Below are positions 37,104 through 45,797 of a stretch of 64,000 nucleotides of DNA, in pieces. A program made the translations under genes and the position numbers. This stretch comes from Paraburkholderia sp. (GTDB taxonomy: Bacteria; Pseudomonadota; Gammaproteobacteria; Burkholderiales; Burkholderiaceae): NCBI RefSeq assembly GCF_028283785.1, contig NZ_JAPWKB010000012.1, positions 78,501 through 142,500 of the forward strand, written 5' to 3'. The notes under the pieces were generated by a model. It did not search any database. It saw only the letters and a program-made list of their open reading frames with translations, and was not told the DNA's origin. How positions within the stretch are numbered: position 1 is the stretch's first letter; each line of letters begins with the position of its first letter.

Positions 37104-37892
37104 TTAAACCTGCATCTGGCTCAGGGTTTGCAGCATCTGGTCGGAAGTCGTCACCGCCTTGCTGTTGATTTCGTAAGCGCGCTGCGTCTGGATCATGTTG
37201 ACCAGTTCCTGCACCACGTTCACGTTCGACGCTTCGACGTAACCCTGATTCAACGAACCCGCGCCGTTCAGGCCCGGCGTCGATGCATTCGGCGCACCCG
37301 ACGATGCGGTTTCGGAGAACAGGTTTTCGCCCTTCGCTTCGAGACCGGCCGGGTTGATGAAGGTCGCGACCTGCATCGAGCCGATCTGCGTGCTGGTGGT
37401 CGAGCCGGCGGTGGTGATCGACACCGAACCGTCGCTACCGATCGTCAGCGACGTGGCGTTTTGCGGGATCGTGATCGCCGGGATCACCTGATAACCGCTC
37501 GACGTGACGAGCTGGCCTTGCGCATTGGTCTGGAACGAGCCGTCACGCGTGTACGCGTTGGTGCCGTCCGGCATCTGCACCTGGAAGAAGCCCTGACCGT
37601 TGATCGCGACGTCTTTCGAGTTGCCGGTCTGTTGCAGGTTGCCCTGCGTGTAGAGACGTTCGGTGGCGACCTGTTGCACACCGGTGCCGAGCTGGATGCC
37701 CGACGGCAGTTCGGTTTGCTGGGTCGAGTTCGCACCCGGCTGACGCACGGTCTGATACAGCAGATCCTCGAACACGGCGCGCGAGCCCTTGAAGCCATTG
37801 GTGCTGACGTTCGCGAGGTTGTTCGAGATCACGTCCATCTGCGCTTGCTGCGCATTCATGCCGGTAGCGGCGATATAGAGTGAGCGGTTCAC
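37104..37892 (-). CDS. flgG: Flagellar distal rod protein FlgG
   Basis: A 262-aa exported rod protein. The N-terminus [20 protein letters not shown] with [20 protein letters not shown], and the C-terminus [20 protein letters not shown], are the conserved rod/hook helices. FlgG forms most of the distal rod between FlgF and the hook. It is 42 nt after flgF. Confidence 0.97.
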   Translation of the reverse strand: MNRSLYIAATGMNAQQAQMDVISNNLANVSTNGFKGSRAVFEDLLYQTVRQPGANSTQQTELPSGIQLGTGVQQVATERLYTQGNLQQTGNSKDVAINGQGFFQVQMPDGTNAYTRDGSFQTNAQGQLVTSSGYQVIPAITIPQNATSLTIGSDGSVSITTAGSTTSTQIGSMQVATFINPAGLEAKGENLFSETASSGAPNASTPGLNGAGSLNQGYVEASNVNVVQELVNMIQTQRAYEINSKAVTTSDQMLQTLSQMQV

Positions 37893-37934
37893 GGTAAATC
37901 TTCTCCTGGGTGCGATTGCAGCCCAAAAACAGGG

Positions 37935-38693
37935 TTAGCTGAAACTGAGCAGCTGGTTCGCAGCCTGGTCGTTCTTGTCGGCGGATTCGAGGAGCTTCGA
38001 CTGCACCTGGAATTGACGCGCGTTGGTGATCATCGAGACCATCGCCGACACGGGGTTCACGTTGCTGCCTTCAAGTGCGGCCGGAGCCAGCACCACGTTC
38101 TGATCCGCGTCGGCGGGGTTACCGTCGGCGGTATGGAACAGACCGTCGTCGCCACGCTTGAGCGTCGACGGATCCGGATTGACGAGCTTCAGCTGATCGA
38201 CGATCGCCACCGAAGTAGGCGGATCGCCGGGCGTCAGCGCGGTCACGGTGCCGTCCTTGCCGATCGTGACTTCCGCGCCCGGCGGAATCGACAGCGGACC
38301 GCCGTTGCCGATCACCGGCAGGTTGGTCGCCGTCACCAGTTGACCGTTCTGATCGACGTGCAGGTTGCCGGCGCGCGTGTAAGCCTCGTTGCCGTCGGCG
38401 GTTTGCACGGCCAGCCAGCCCGGCCCCTGCACCGCGACGTCGAGCGGGTTGCCGGTCTGCTGGATCGGGCCCGCCGAGTAGTCGGCGCCCGGCGTCGACG
38501 ACAGCACGAACGTACGGGTCGTGTCGTCGTTGACAGAGCTGCCGTCGCCGAATGCCATCGGCACGGCGCGGAACGTCGCGAGTTGCGCGCGAAAGCCCGT
38601 GGTCGATGCGTTCGCGAGGTTGTTCGCGACAACCGCCTGCTGTTCGAGCGCCTGAGCGGCGCCGGACATTGCGGTGTAGATCAGACGGTCCAT
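37935..38693 (-). CDS. flgF: Flagellar proximal rod protein FlgF
   Basis: A 252-aa exported rod protein. It starts MDRLIYTAMSGAAQALEQQA, with VVANNLANASTTGFRAQLAT, and ends MITNARQFQVQSKLLESADK. FlgF joins the proximal rod (FlgB, FlgC) to FlgG. It lies 20 nt after flgE. Confidence 0.96.
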   Translation of the reverse strand: MDRLIYTAMSGAAQALEQQAVVANNLANASTTGFRAQLATFRAVPMAFGDGSSVNDDTTRTFVLSSTPGADYSAGPIQQTGNPLDVAVQGPGWLAVQTADGNEAYTRAGNLHVDQNGQLVTATNLPVIGNGGPLSIPPGAEVTIGKDGTVTALTPGDPPTSVAIVDQLKLVNPDPSTLKRGDDGLFHTADGNPADADQNVVLAPAALEGSNVNPVSAMVSMITNARQFQVQSKLLESADKNDQAANQLLSFS

Positions 38694-38713
38694 GGTGAAG
38701 TCGTCCGGCTAAC

Positions 38714-40222
38714 TTACAGGTTGATCAGCGTCTGATCGACGGCTTGCTGGGTCTTGATCGTCTGCGCGTTCGCCTGGTAATTGCGTTGCGCGGTGATCAG
38801 GTTGACCAGTTCGCTCGTCAGGTCGACGTTCGATTCTTCCACCGCGCCGCCTTGCAGCGTGCCGTGGTTGGTGCTGCCCGGCGCCGAAATCTGCGCGACG
38901 CCCGACGAGGCCGACGCGGCGTATTCGTTGCCGCCGAGGTTGACGAGCCCGTTCTGGTTCGCGAAGTTCGCGAGCGCGACCTGACCGAGCGCCGACGTCT
39001 GACCGTTCGAGTAGTTACCCGTCAGCGTGCCGTCGGTGCCGATCGCGAAGCTGGTCAGCTGACCGGCCGCATAACCGTCCTGCGCGAGGCTGTTGGTGCC
39101 GTCCTTGCTGCCGAACTGGGTCGTGCCCTTGATGTTCAGCGTCATGGTTTGCGGCGTGGCCGAACCGTCGGTGTTCGGGATCGACATCGTGAACGCGTAC
39201 GGCGTCGCCGTTGCGGTCGTGCCGTCCGGGCCGTAGGTCGCGGTCAGGTTGCCCGACGAGTCGAACTTCGCGACGCCGACCAGCGAGGCCGTGCCCGTCG
39301 ACGAACCGGCGTACACGTTCCACTCGCCGCTGGCGGTCTTCGCGTAGTACATGTTGACCTGCTGCGAGCCACCCAGCGAGTCGTACACCGGCACCGATGC
39401 CGAGTAGTTGTACGTGCTCGAGCTGTTCTGGTTGAACGTGGTCTGCACCGGGTTCACCGTGAAGCTGTCGCCGTTGGTCGGCGTGCCGCTGAACGAAATG
39501 GTTTCGCCCGCGCCCAGCTTGATCGCCGAGCCTGCCGCGTAGCTGCCGGTCGACAGCGTCGTGCCACCCGATGCCACCGTGTAGGTTGCCGGCGACGTCG
39601 ACGTATCGAACGACACCGTGTAGCTCTTGGCCACATCGCTCGACGAACCGTCGGTGATGACTGCGCCCGCGCTGGTCAGCGTCGCCGACGTGCCGGTCAC
39701 GCTCGGCGTGCTGTACATCAGCGAGTCTTGCGCGTTCAGGTTCAGGCCGGCGGTGATGGTGGTCGTCGCGGTCGGTGCGATGTTCGCGGTCGGCACCGTC
39801 AGCGGCACGGTTTGCGCCGTGTTGACGACGCCCTTGCTGTCGGCGGCATAGCCCATCAACTGCTCGCCCGAGGTCGTCACGATGTAGCCGTTCTTGTCGA
39901 GCTGGAACTGGCCGTTACGCGAGTAGACCAGCGAGCCGTTGTTCGACAGCTGGAAGAAACCGTTGCCGTTGATCGCGACGTCCAGCGCCTGGTTGGTCGT
40001 GTTGATCGTGCCTTGCGAAAACTGTTGCTGCACGCCGGCGACACGCACGCCGATACCCACTTGCTGGTTCACCGCGGTCGCCACCGAATTGGCGTACATG
40101 TCCGCGAATTGCGCCGTGCCGCCCTTGAAGCCGACGGTGTTGGCATTGGCAATGTTGTTGCCGATCACGTCGAGATCGCTCGACGAAGCGGACAGGCCGC
40201 TCAAACCTTGCTGGTAACCCAT
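38714..40222 (-). CDS. flgE: Flagellar hook protein FlgE
   Basis: A 502-aa exported hook subunit. The N-terminal GLSGLSASSSDLDVIGNNIA and NANTVGFKGGTAQFADMYAN, and the C-terminal LTSELVNLITAQRNYQANAQ, form the core; the middle domains are Thr/Ser/Gly-rich. It is longer than enteric FlgE (about 400 aa) because of the central surface domain. FliK and FlhB stop its export once the hook is complete. Confidence 0.97.
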   Translation of the reverse strand: MGYQQGLSGLSASSSDLDVIGNNIANANTVGFKGGTAQFADMYANSVATAVNQQVGIGVRVAGVQQQFSQGTINTTNQALDVAINGNGFFQLSNNGSLVYSRNGQFQLDKNGYIVTTSGEQLMGYAADSKGVVNTAQTVPLTVPTANIAPTATTTITAGLNLNAQDSLMYSTPSVTGTSATLTSAGAVITDGSSSDVAKSYTVSFDTSTSPATYTVASGGTTLSTGSYAAGSAIKLGAGETISFSGTPTNGDSFTVNPVQTTFNQNSSSTYNYSASVPVYDSLGGSQQVNMYYAKTASGEWNVYAGSSTGTASLVGVAKFDSSGNLTATYGPDGTTATATPYAFTMSIPNTDGSATPQTMTLNIKGTTQFGSKDGTNSLAQDGYAAGQLTSFAIGTDGTLTGNYSNGQTSALGQVALANFANQNGLVNLGGNEYAASASSGVAQISAPGSTNHGTLQGGAVEESNVDLTSELVNLITAQRNYQANAQTIKTQQAVDQTLINL

Positions 40223-40265
40223 GACGGTCTCCGTATCCGAAAATGCTTAACTGTCTTGATACAAC

Positions 40266-41000
40266 TTAGAGAATGGCCGACACGCTGGTCAGGCCGACGG
40301 TCGTTCCGTTCGACAACGACAGGCCCGGTGTGCCGTCGGTCTGCTGAATTACGCTTTGGACCTTCGCACCTGCAAGCGTCGTCGCCGTTGCCTGCTGGCC
40401 GTTGATCGTGCCGACTGCGCTGATCGAATACGTGCCGTCGGCGAGCGTGTTGCCTTGCGAGTCCGTCGGGGTCCAGCCGGACACGGGGATCACACCGGCC
40501 GACTGCTTGCCGAGGTCCAGCGTGTTGACGATCTGGCCGGCCGAGTTCTTCACGACGACCTGCAGGTCGCTGACCGCGTTCGCGAGGTTCACGCCGAACG
40601 CGCTCGATGCGCCGCTTGCGACCGTCAGCGAGCTTCCCGGCGCGAGCACCGTCGAGCCGATCAACAGCGCGGCTTGCGGCTGCTGACCCGCCGACAGTTG
40701 CGTCGACAGCGAAGACAACGTCGTGTTGAGCTGGCTGATGCCCGACACGGTGTTGATCTGCGCCAGCTGCGACGTCATCTGCGAGCTGTCCATCGGGTTG
40801 GTCGGATCCTGGTTCTTCATCTGTGCGACGAGGAGTTGCAGGAAGGTCTGCTGCATGTCCGTCGCGGACGTACCCGACGACGAGGACGACGACGATGTGC
40901 TGCTCGAACTGCTCGACGTCTTGTTCGAGCCGTTCATCGTATCCAGCAGCGTTTGCGACACGGTCGTGCCGCTGCTGCCGATGGTGGTATTGGTGGTCAA
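40266..41000 (-). CDS. flgD: Flagellar hook cap protein FlgD
   Basis: A 244-aa exported scaffolding protein that caps the growing hook. The conserved N-terminal segment QQTFLQLLVAQMKNQDPTNP and MDSSQMTSQLAQINTVSGIS is typical. The Ser-rich run before it (about 28-48) is a low-complexity export region. The C-terminal FlgD Ig-like and tudor-like domains follow. FlgD is shed after hook completion. Confidence 0.96.
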   Translation of the reverse strand: MTTNTTIGSSGTTVSQTLLDTMNGSNKTSSSSSSTSSSSSSSGTSATDMQQTFLQLLVAQMKNQDPTNPMDSSQMTSQLAQINTVSGISQLNTTLSSLSTQLSAGQQPQAALLIGSTVLAPGSSLTVASGASSAFGVNLANAVSDLQVVVKNSAGQIVNTLDLGKQSAGVIPVSGWTPTDSQGNTLADGTYSISAVGTINGQQATATTLAGAKVQSVIQQTDGTPGLSLSNGTTVGLTSVSAIL

Positions 41001-41011
41001 GGAAATGCTCC

Positions 41012-41437
41012 TCAGGTTCCGATCGTAAGCGTCTTCAGCATCAGGGTTTTAGCGGTGTTCAAGGTTTCGACGTTCGCCTGATACGAGCGCGACGCCGAGA
41101 TCATGTTCACCATTTCCTGCACTGGATCGACGTTGGGCAGCGTGACGTAACCGTCGGAGTTCGCTGCCGGGTTGCTGGGGTCGTAGGCGGTCTTCATCGG
41201 GGTCGGGTCATCGACCACGCCGGTCACCTGCACGCCGCCGACCTGCTGGCCCGAGCCGCTGCGTGCGCCGCCGAGCGGGCTCACCGCGAACACGACCTGC
41301 TTCGCCTTGTACGGCTGGCCGTCCGGGCCGGTCGTACTGTCCGCGTTGGCGAGGTTCGACGCCGTCACGTTGAGCCGCTGCGACTGTGCCGACAGCGCGG
41401 AACCGGCGACACCAAAAATATTCATCAGGGATGGCAT
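41012..41437 (-). CDS. flgC: Flagellar proximal rod protein FlgC
   Basis: A 141-aa rod protein with [20 protein letters not shown] and [20 protein letters not shown] at the start, and [20 protein letters not shown] at the end. It is 11 nt before flgD. Confidence 0.97.
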   Translation of the reverse strand: MPSLMNIFGVAGSALSAQSQRLNVTASNLANADSTTGPDGQPYKAKQVVFAVSPLGGARSGSGQQVGGVQVTGVVDDPTPMKTAYDPSNPAANSDGYVTLPNVDPVQEMVNMISASRSYQANVETLNTAKTLMLKTLTIGT

Positions 41438-41498
41438 GTTTCCCGACCTCTCCTGCCGGGCACGCCGGCTAAAAAAATAAATCCCGTAGCGATTGTTC

Positions 41499-41978
41499 TT
41501 ACGAGCCCGACTGGATCGCCGAGAGCATCGTCTTGATCTGGTTCGACAGCACGGTCATTCCGGATTCGAAATGCAGCGTGTTGTCGGCGAACTGAACCCG
41601 TTCCGAGTCCAGATCGACGGTATTGCCGTCGAGCGCCGGTTGGGTCGGGTTGCGGTACTTCAAATTGCCGTAATCGTCGGACGTGCCGCCGGTCGCGGTC
41701 AGCGTCTGTTTGCCGGTCATATGCCCCGGCTCCGTCGAGACCATCGACATGCCGCTCGTCACGCCGGCCGGCTGCGTCATCGCGAGCGTGGCGCTATTGG
41801 ATGCGCCGGTCGACTTCTTCAGCGCGCCCGCGAGCGACGACGAGAAGTCGACGTCACGCGCCTTGTAGCCGGGCGTATCGGCATTGGCGATGTTCGACGA
41901 CAGCAGTTCCTGGCGGTAGGCGCGTACATCCAGTGCCTGGCGGCCAAAGGCGAATTCGGCATCGAGTTTGTCCAGCAT
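41499..41978 (-). CDS. flgB: Flagellar proximal rod protein FlgB
   Basis: A 159-aa rod protein that starts [20 protein letters not shown], with [20 protein letters not shown], and ends in a rod helix with [23 protein letters not shown] 41978 has CCGGAG about 7 nt upstream; the open frame runs to 42044 without support. It begins the flgBCDEFGHIJ operon, divergent from flgA. Confidence 0.96.
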   Translation of the reverse strand: MLDKLDAEFAFGRQALDVRAYRQELLSSNIANADTPGYKARDVDFSSSLAGALKKSTGASNSATLAMTQPAGVTSGMSMVSTEPGHMTGKQTLTATGGTSDDYGNLKYRNPTQPALDGNTVDLDSERVQFADNTLHFESGMTVLSNQIKTMLSAIQSGS

Positions 41979-42194
41979 TCGAATCTCCGGAGGGTTTCCC
42001 GAGGCTTGCGGCCCGCTTCCACCTGGAAGCTGCGTCGGTCGCAAGACCTTTTTGCATGAGGAGAATCTTAGAGGCGCAACGCAAGCAGCAATCGGACGAA
42101 TAGCCGGGAAAGGGTGCCTCTATTCAACGTTTGCTTGACCGCGCGTCTCTCTAGAATGCAATCCCGTACTGACTGGTTTGATGGAGGACGCACG
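41979..42194. promoter_or_regulatory. flgB/flgA divergent promoter region
   Basis: A 216-nt spacer between the divergent class-2 flg operons. Toward flgA, TAGAAT (42151-42156) with a GTTTGC at 17-bp spacing is a weak sigma-70 candidate. An FlhDC site is expected, but I could not define one. Confidence 0.35.
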
Positions 42195-43724
42195 ATGGAA
42201 CGACCCGCATTCACGAAGACGCAGCGCGTTGCCCGCGCTACGCCGGCGAATGCCGTGGGCGCCCGTGCGGCGCGCCGGCTGGCGTCATGGGCCGGACTGG
42301 GCATGTGGGCGATGGCGAGCGCGGCGTTGCAGCCGGTCGCCGCGTCCGCACAGGAAAGCGGCGGGCCGATCATGATTGCCGGCCCGAACGAGAAGAACCC
42401 TGCCGAGCTTCAGGCGATGGCGGGCAAGCTTGCAGAAGGCACGTCCGGCTCAGGCAATGCGGCGAACGCCGGCGCGCGCGCAAATGCGGCGATTGCCGCT
42501 GCGGCCGCGCCCGGTGGCGCGCTCGCGCCGTCGATGAACACGGCTCCGAACCGCAATAGCGACGCGTTCGCGCGCGCCGCCCACACCGACGGCGCGATCG
42601 TGATTGCAGGCGCCGGCGACTCGCCGGTCGCGCAATCGCCCGCGATGATCCGCACCAGTTACCGTCCCGACGCGAACGGCGTCGTGACGATTCCGCCCGC
42701 GAGCGCGGCGGTCAATTCAGGCTACGGCGTCCCCGCGACGGCGAATCGACCCGCCCGCAACGTGACGCCCGTGATCGTCGCGCCGCCGACCCAGGCCGCG
42801 ACGCGCGGCAATATGGCGGTGCGCGAAGTGTCGGTGAATCCGCCTGCGATTGCGGGACAAGACGCGCAAGCCCAAACCGCTAACGGCTTCGACAGCCTGG
42901 CGTCCCGCGGCGAACCGCCGCAGTTCGGCGCGAACGGCAAGCAGCTCGCGCGGCCGGTCGCCGCGAATATCGTCAAGGTGAGCCTCGGCCCGTCGACGCT
43001 GCCCGGCGTGCCGACCGCAACCCGTCAAAATCTTCAGGCCGCGCGCAACACGCCGTCGGCGGTTGCGCCGGCGCAAGCCGCGCAACCGCCGGTTCCCGCC
43101 GGTCAACAGGACGGCGAGTCGATCCGCGCCGCCGCACTGGGGTTCCTGCAACAGCAAACGGCGGGCTTGCCCGGCAAGGTGAGCCTGACGGTCGCGCCCG
43201 CGTTTCCGCGCGGTCTTGCCGCTTGCGACGCGCTGCAACCGTTCATGCCGACCGGCGCGCGCCTGTGGGGCCGCATTACCGTCGGCGTGCGCTGTGTCGG
43301 CGCCAGGCCGTGGACGCTGTATCTGCAAGCTCGCGTGTCGATCAACGCGACCTACTATCTGTCCGCGCGTCAGATGGCGCCGGGCGAAACGCTCAGCGTC
43401 GCCGATCTGGTCGCCCGCGACGGCGACCTGACCGGCTTGCCGCAAGCGATCGTCACCGATCCGTCGCAAGTGATCGGCTCGGTCACGCTGATGCGCGTAC
43501 CGGCCGGCGTGCCGCTGCGCCAGGACATGATGCGCAGCGCATCGGCGGTGATCATCGGTCAGACGGTCAAGGTGGTCGCGGCAGGACAAGGTTTTTCGAT
43601 TTCGTCCGAAGGCAGCGCGATGAACAACGCGGCGCCGGGTCAGCAGGTGCGCGTCAAAACCACCGCCGGACAGATCGTCACCGGTATCGTCAAGGATGGC
43701 GGCACGGTCGAACTGGCGATGTAA
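42195..43724 (+). CDS. flgA: P-ring assembly chaperone FlgA with a long N-terminal extension
   Basis: A 509-aa protein. A signal peptide (about 30-58, ending PVAASA) is followed by about 250 residues of Ala/Pro/Asn-rich low complexity. The FlgA domains come last: TAGLPGKVSLTVAPAFPRGL, TYYLSARQMAPGETLSVADL, and the C-terminal SAF part GQTVKVVAAGQGFSISSEGS with VKTTAGQIVTGIVKDGGTVE. It helps FlgI assemble into the P ring in the periplasm. Typical FlgA is about 220 aa, so more than half here is extension. GGAGG lies 7 nt before ATG 42195. Confidence 0.94.
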   Translation: MERPAFTKTQRVARATPANAVGARAARRLASWAGLGMWAMASAALQPVAASAQESGGPIMIAGPNEKNPAELQAMAGKLAEGTSGSGNAANAGARANAAIAAAAAPGGALAPSMNTAPNRNSDAFARAAHTDGAIVIAGAGDSPVAQSPAMIRTSYRPDANGVVTIPPASAAVNSGYGVPATANRPARNVTPVIVAPPTQAATRGNMAVREVSVNPPAIAGQDAQAQTANGFDSLASRGEPPQFGANGKQLARPVAANIVKVSLGPSTLPGVPTATRQNLQAARNTPSAVAPAQAAQPPVPAGQQDGESIRAAALGFLQQQTAGLPGKVSLTVAPAFPRGLAACDALQPFMPTGARLWGRITVGVRCVGARPWTLYLQARVSINATYYLSARQMAPGETLSVADLVARDGDLTGLPQAIVTDPSQVIGSVTLMRVPAGVPLRQDMMRSASAVIIGQTVKVVAAGQGFSISSEGSAMNNAAPGQQVRVKTTAGQIVTGIVKDGGTVELAM

Positions 43725-43912
43725 GCGACGCTGCGAACGCACGAGAAAAGCGGTCCGCGACGACGTCGAAAGCGGGCTGATTTTGCGCACTGACGGGGGC
43801 TTCGGATACGGCCCCGGTTAGCCCGCGCGCAATCAGGCAAATCGGGCCGGTACGCCGGTCCGGCGAGGGTTTGAAGAGAGGTGTAACGAACTGTTTCACG
43901 CTGTGATTCCGC

Positions 43913-43940
43913 TAAAGTTTTGATTTTCCCGTGCCGTTAT
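43913..43940 (+). promoter_or_regulatory. Sigma-28 (FliA) promoter of flgMN
   Basis: TAAAGTTT-N12-GCCGTTAT: the -35 octamer is a perfect consensus match, and the -10 is the same octamer as at flgK. It lies about 22 nt before the expected start and allows FliA to raise its own anti-sigma factor. Confidence 0.8.
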
Positions 43941-43968
43941 AAGGATCAAATCAGTGAGGAACAGCATC

Positions 43969-44319
43969 GTGAAAGTAGATTCCAGCATCAACACCAGCCT
44001 GCCGACGCTTACGGACGGCGTGTCCCGTTCGCAGCAGAACGACACGACCGCAGCAGCGGCCGGCAATGCAAACGCGACGGCAACGTCGCAAACCTCGTCC
44101 GCAGGTCAGGGCGATGCGAGCGTGAATCTGTCGGGACTGTCGCAGAATCTGCGCGGCCTCGCGGCATCGGGCTCGGCCGATATCGACACGGCGAATGTCG
44201 ATGCGATCAAGGCGGCCATTCGTAACGGCACGCTGCAGATCGATTCGGGCAAGATCGCCGACGGCGTGCTGGATACCGCACGCGGCCTGCTGTCGACCCA
44301 AACCCCGCCGTCCAACTAA
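43969..44319 (+). CDS. flgM: Anti-sigma-28 factor FlgM
   Basis: A 116-aa protein. GTG 43969 gives the usual start MKVDSSINTSLPTL, with AGGAA 8 nt upstream; GTG 43954 is a weaker choice. The C-terminal FliA-binding half has IDTANVDAIKAAIRNGTLQI and SGKIADGVLDTARGLL. FlgM holds FliA inactive until the hook is finished and FlgM is exported. It is followed by flgN. Confidence 0.95.
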   Translation: MKVDSSINTSLPTLTDGVSRSQQNDTTAAAAGNANATATSQTSSAGQGDASVNLSGLSQNLRGLAASGSADIDTANVDAIKAAIRNGTLQIDSGKIADGVLDTARGLLSTQTPPSN

Positions 44320-44406
44320 GGCGACGTACCGGTGATCGGTGCGGCGCAGGGCGGCATCCGAGAACCTGGGCTCGTGCAAACGAGCCGGCGTGTTTAGCGA
44401 GTTGTG

Positions 44407-44853
44407 ATGAAAGACGCCCTGTTAGCCACTGTGATCGACGAATATTCGACCGTCGAAGCTTTTGCCTCCATTCTTGCGCTCGAAACCCGCGCGCTCACGG
44501 CCTTGTCGCCGATGGAGCAATTGCCGCCAATCGTCGAAAAGAAGACTGAACTGATCGGCGTTCTCGCGCGACTCGAACGCGCACGCGACGAACAGCTCGG
44601 CGCGATGGGTTTCCCCGCCGGATGGCCCGGCATGGAGCTCGCGGCGAGTACCGATACGCGGCTGGCCGAACAATGGTCGCTGCTGCAAAAGGCCGCCGAA
44701 CGCGCGCGCCGCTTCAACACCAACAACGGCGAACTGATCCGCACGCGAATGGAATACAACCAGCGTGCGTTGACCGCGCTGCAGGTGGCCGTGCCGAAGA
44801 AGGCCGGGTTCTACGGCCCGGACGGCCGGATGCCCGCGCATGGCGGGCTGTGA
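44407..44853 (+). CDS. flgN: FlgK/FlgL export chaperone FlgN
   Basis: A 148-aa helical cytosolic protein. FASILALETRALTALSPMEQ and LPPIVEKKTELIGVLARLER match FlgN. It binds FlgK and FlgL C-termini and brings them to the export gate. ATG 44407 is used; GTG 44404 is adjacent. A terminator follows closely, so flgMN is the whole transcript. Confidence 0.92.
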   Translation: MKDALLATVIDEYSTVEAFASILALETRALTALSPMEQLPPIVEKKTELIGVLARLERARDEQLGAMGFPAGWPGMELAASTDTRLAEQWSLLQKAAERARRFNTNNGELIRTRMEYNQRALTALQVAVPKKAGFYGPDGRMPAHGGL

Positions 44854-44880
44854 CGGTCCAGGTTTGACCGTAGTGAAAGA

Positions 44881-44910
44881 AAGGCTCGTCGATGACGGGC
44901 CTTTTTTGTT
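44881..44910 (+). terminator. Rho-independent terminator of flgMN
   Basis: AGGCTCGTC-GAT-GACGGGCCT stem with one wobble, then TTTTTTGTTTT, about 30 nt past the flgN stop. Confidence 0.88.
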
Positions 44911-45047
44911 TTGGGAAGCGGGTTTGGAAACGGCGGCGGTGTGTCCGTGCCTCCGTGCCTATGTCGTCCGGCCGACTTGGCCGCGCAAAGCATCTCCACG
45001 TCCAATGAGCAGCAGTGCGCGAGGCTTTCCCGCGCGTTTCGCTGCCG

Positions 45048-45076
45048 CACGAATCTTGTGTATTCGTGTGTATAAT
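45048..45076 (+). promoter_or_regulatory. hicAB promoter with overlapping operator palindrome
   Basis: CACGAAT-N7-ATTCGTG (45048-45068) is a perfect dyad directly in front of TATAAT (45071-45076), 14 nt before hicA. HicB family antitoxins with a ribbon-helix-helix domain repress their own promoter, so this is the likely operator. No good -35 was seen. Confidence 0.65.
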
Positions 45077-45089
45077 CAGGACGTGAAAA

Positions 45090-45272
45090 ATGAAAAGTAC
45101 CGACATCATCCGGATGCTTGAAACCGACGGCTGGACCTTGCTGCGCACCGTCGGCAGCCACCATCATTTTCGTCACCGGATCAAGCCGGGCCTCGTGACG
45201 GTGCCGCATCCGAAAAAAGACATTCCCACCGGCACACTCAACAGCATCCTGAAGCAGGCGAGGTTGAAATGA
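45090..45272 (+). CDS. hicA: HicA family toxin (mRNA interferase)
   Basis: A 60-aa protein with the dsRNA-binding-like HicA fold: MKSTDIIRMLETDGWTLLRT, then VGSHHHFRHRIKPG with the catalytic His, and VPHPKKDIPTGTLNSILKQA. HicA cleaves mRNA when free of HicB. It starts the hicAB operon and overlaps hicB by 4 nt (ATGA). Its length is normal and no key residue is missing. Confidence 0.95.
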   Translation: MKSTDIIRMLETDGWTLLRTVGSHHHFRHRIKPGLVTVPHPKKDIPTGTLNSILKQARLK

Positions 45273-45679
45273 AAAACATCATCTATCCGATCGCGATCGA
45301 ACCGGGCGATGACCACCAGGCGTGGGGTGTCGTCGTGCCGGATATTCCCGGCTGCTTTTCAGCGGGCGATTCGTTCGAGGACGCGTTCGTCAACGCGAAA
45401 GAAGCCATCGAATCGCATCTCGACACATTGTTCGACGAAGGCTTGCCCTTGCCGGCAAAGCGTCCGCTTGCCGGGCATCGCGCCAATCCGGACTACGCCG
45501 GCTGGGTCTGGGGATTCGTCGCGGTGCGCGACATCGTGGCGTTGAAGAAGGCGGTGCGGATCAATATCTCGCTGCCCGAAGTGCTGCTCACCGACATCGA
45601 CGAATACGCCAAGGCGCGCGGCATGACGCGCTCCGCATTTCTCGCGCTCGCGGCCGAACACGAAATGGCCGCCGCGTAG
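45269..45679 (+). CDS. hicB: HicB family antitoxin
   Basis: A 136-aa protein in two parts. The N-terminal HicB fold has AWGVVVPDIPGCFSAGDSFE and DAFVNAKEAIESHLDTLFDE. The C-terminal ribbon-helix-helix DNA-binding part (about 95-136) has VRINISLPEVLLTDIDEYAK and GMTRSAFLALAAEHEM. It neutralises HicA and probably represses the operon through the upstream palindrome. It is convergent with fliA. Confidence 0.95.
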   Translation: MKNIIYPIAIEPGDDHQAWGVVVPDIPGCFSAGDSFEDAFVNAKEAIESHLDTLFDEGLPLPAKRPLAGHRANPDYAGWVWGFVAVRDIVALKKAVRINISLPEVLLTDIDEYAKARGMTRSAFLALAAEHEMAAA

Positions 45680-45733
45680 GCATCACCGCAACATTGCCGC
45701 GCCAAAGCGCAAGCCGCAGCCGTAAACGTCGAA

Positions 45734-45754
45734 TGGGCCGCTGTCCGCGGCCCA
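45734..45754. terminator. Perfect hairpin between convergent hicB and fliA
   Basis: TGGGCCGC-N5-GCGGCCCA lies midway in the 118-nt gap and could end transcription from both sides. There is no U-tract. Confidence 0.4.
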
Positions 45755-45797
45755 CCCGATTTCACACCGTCGACAACCGTGTCTTTCGCGTTGCCGC

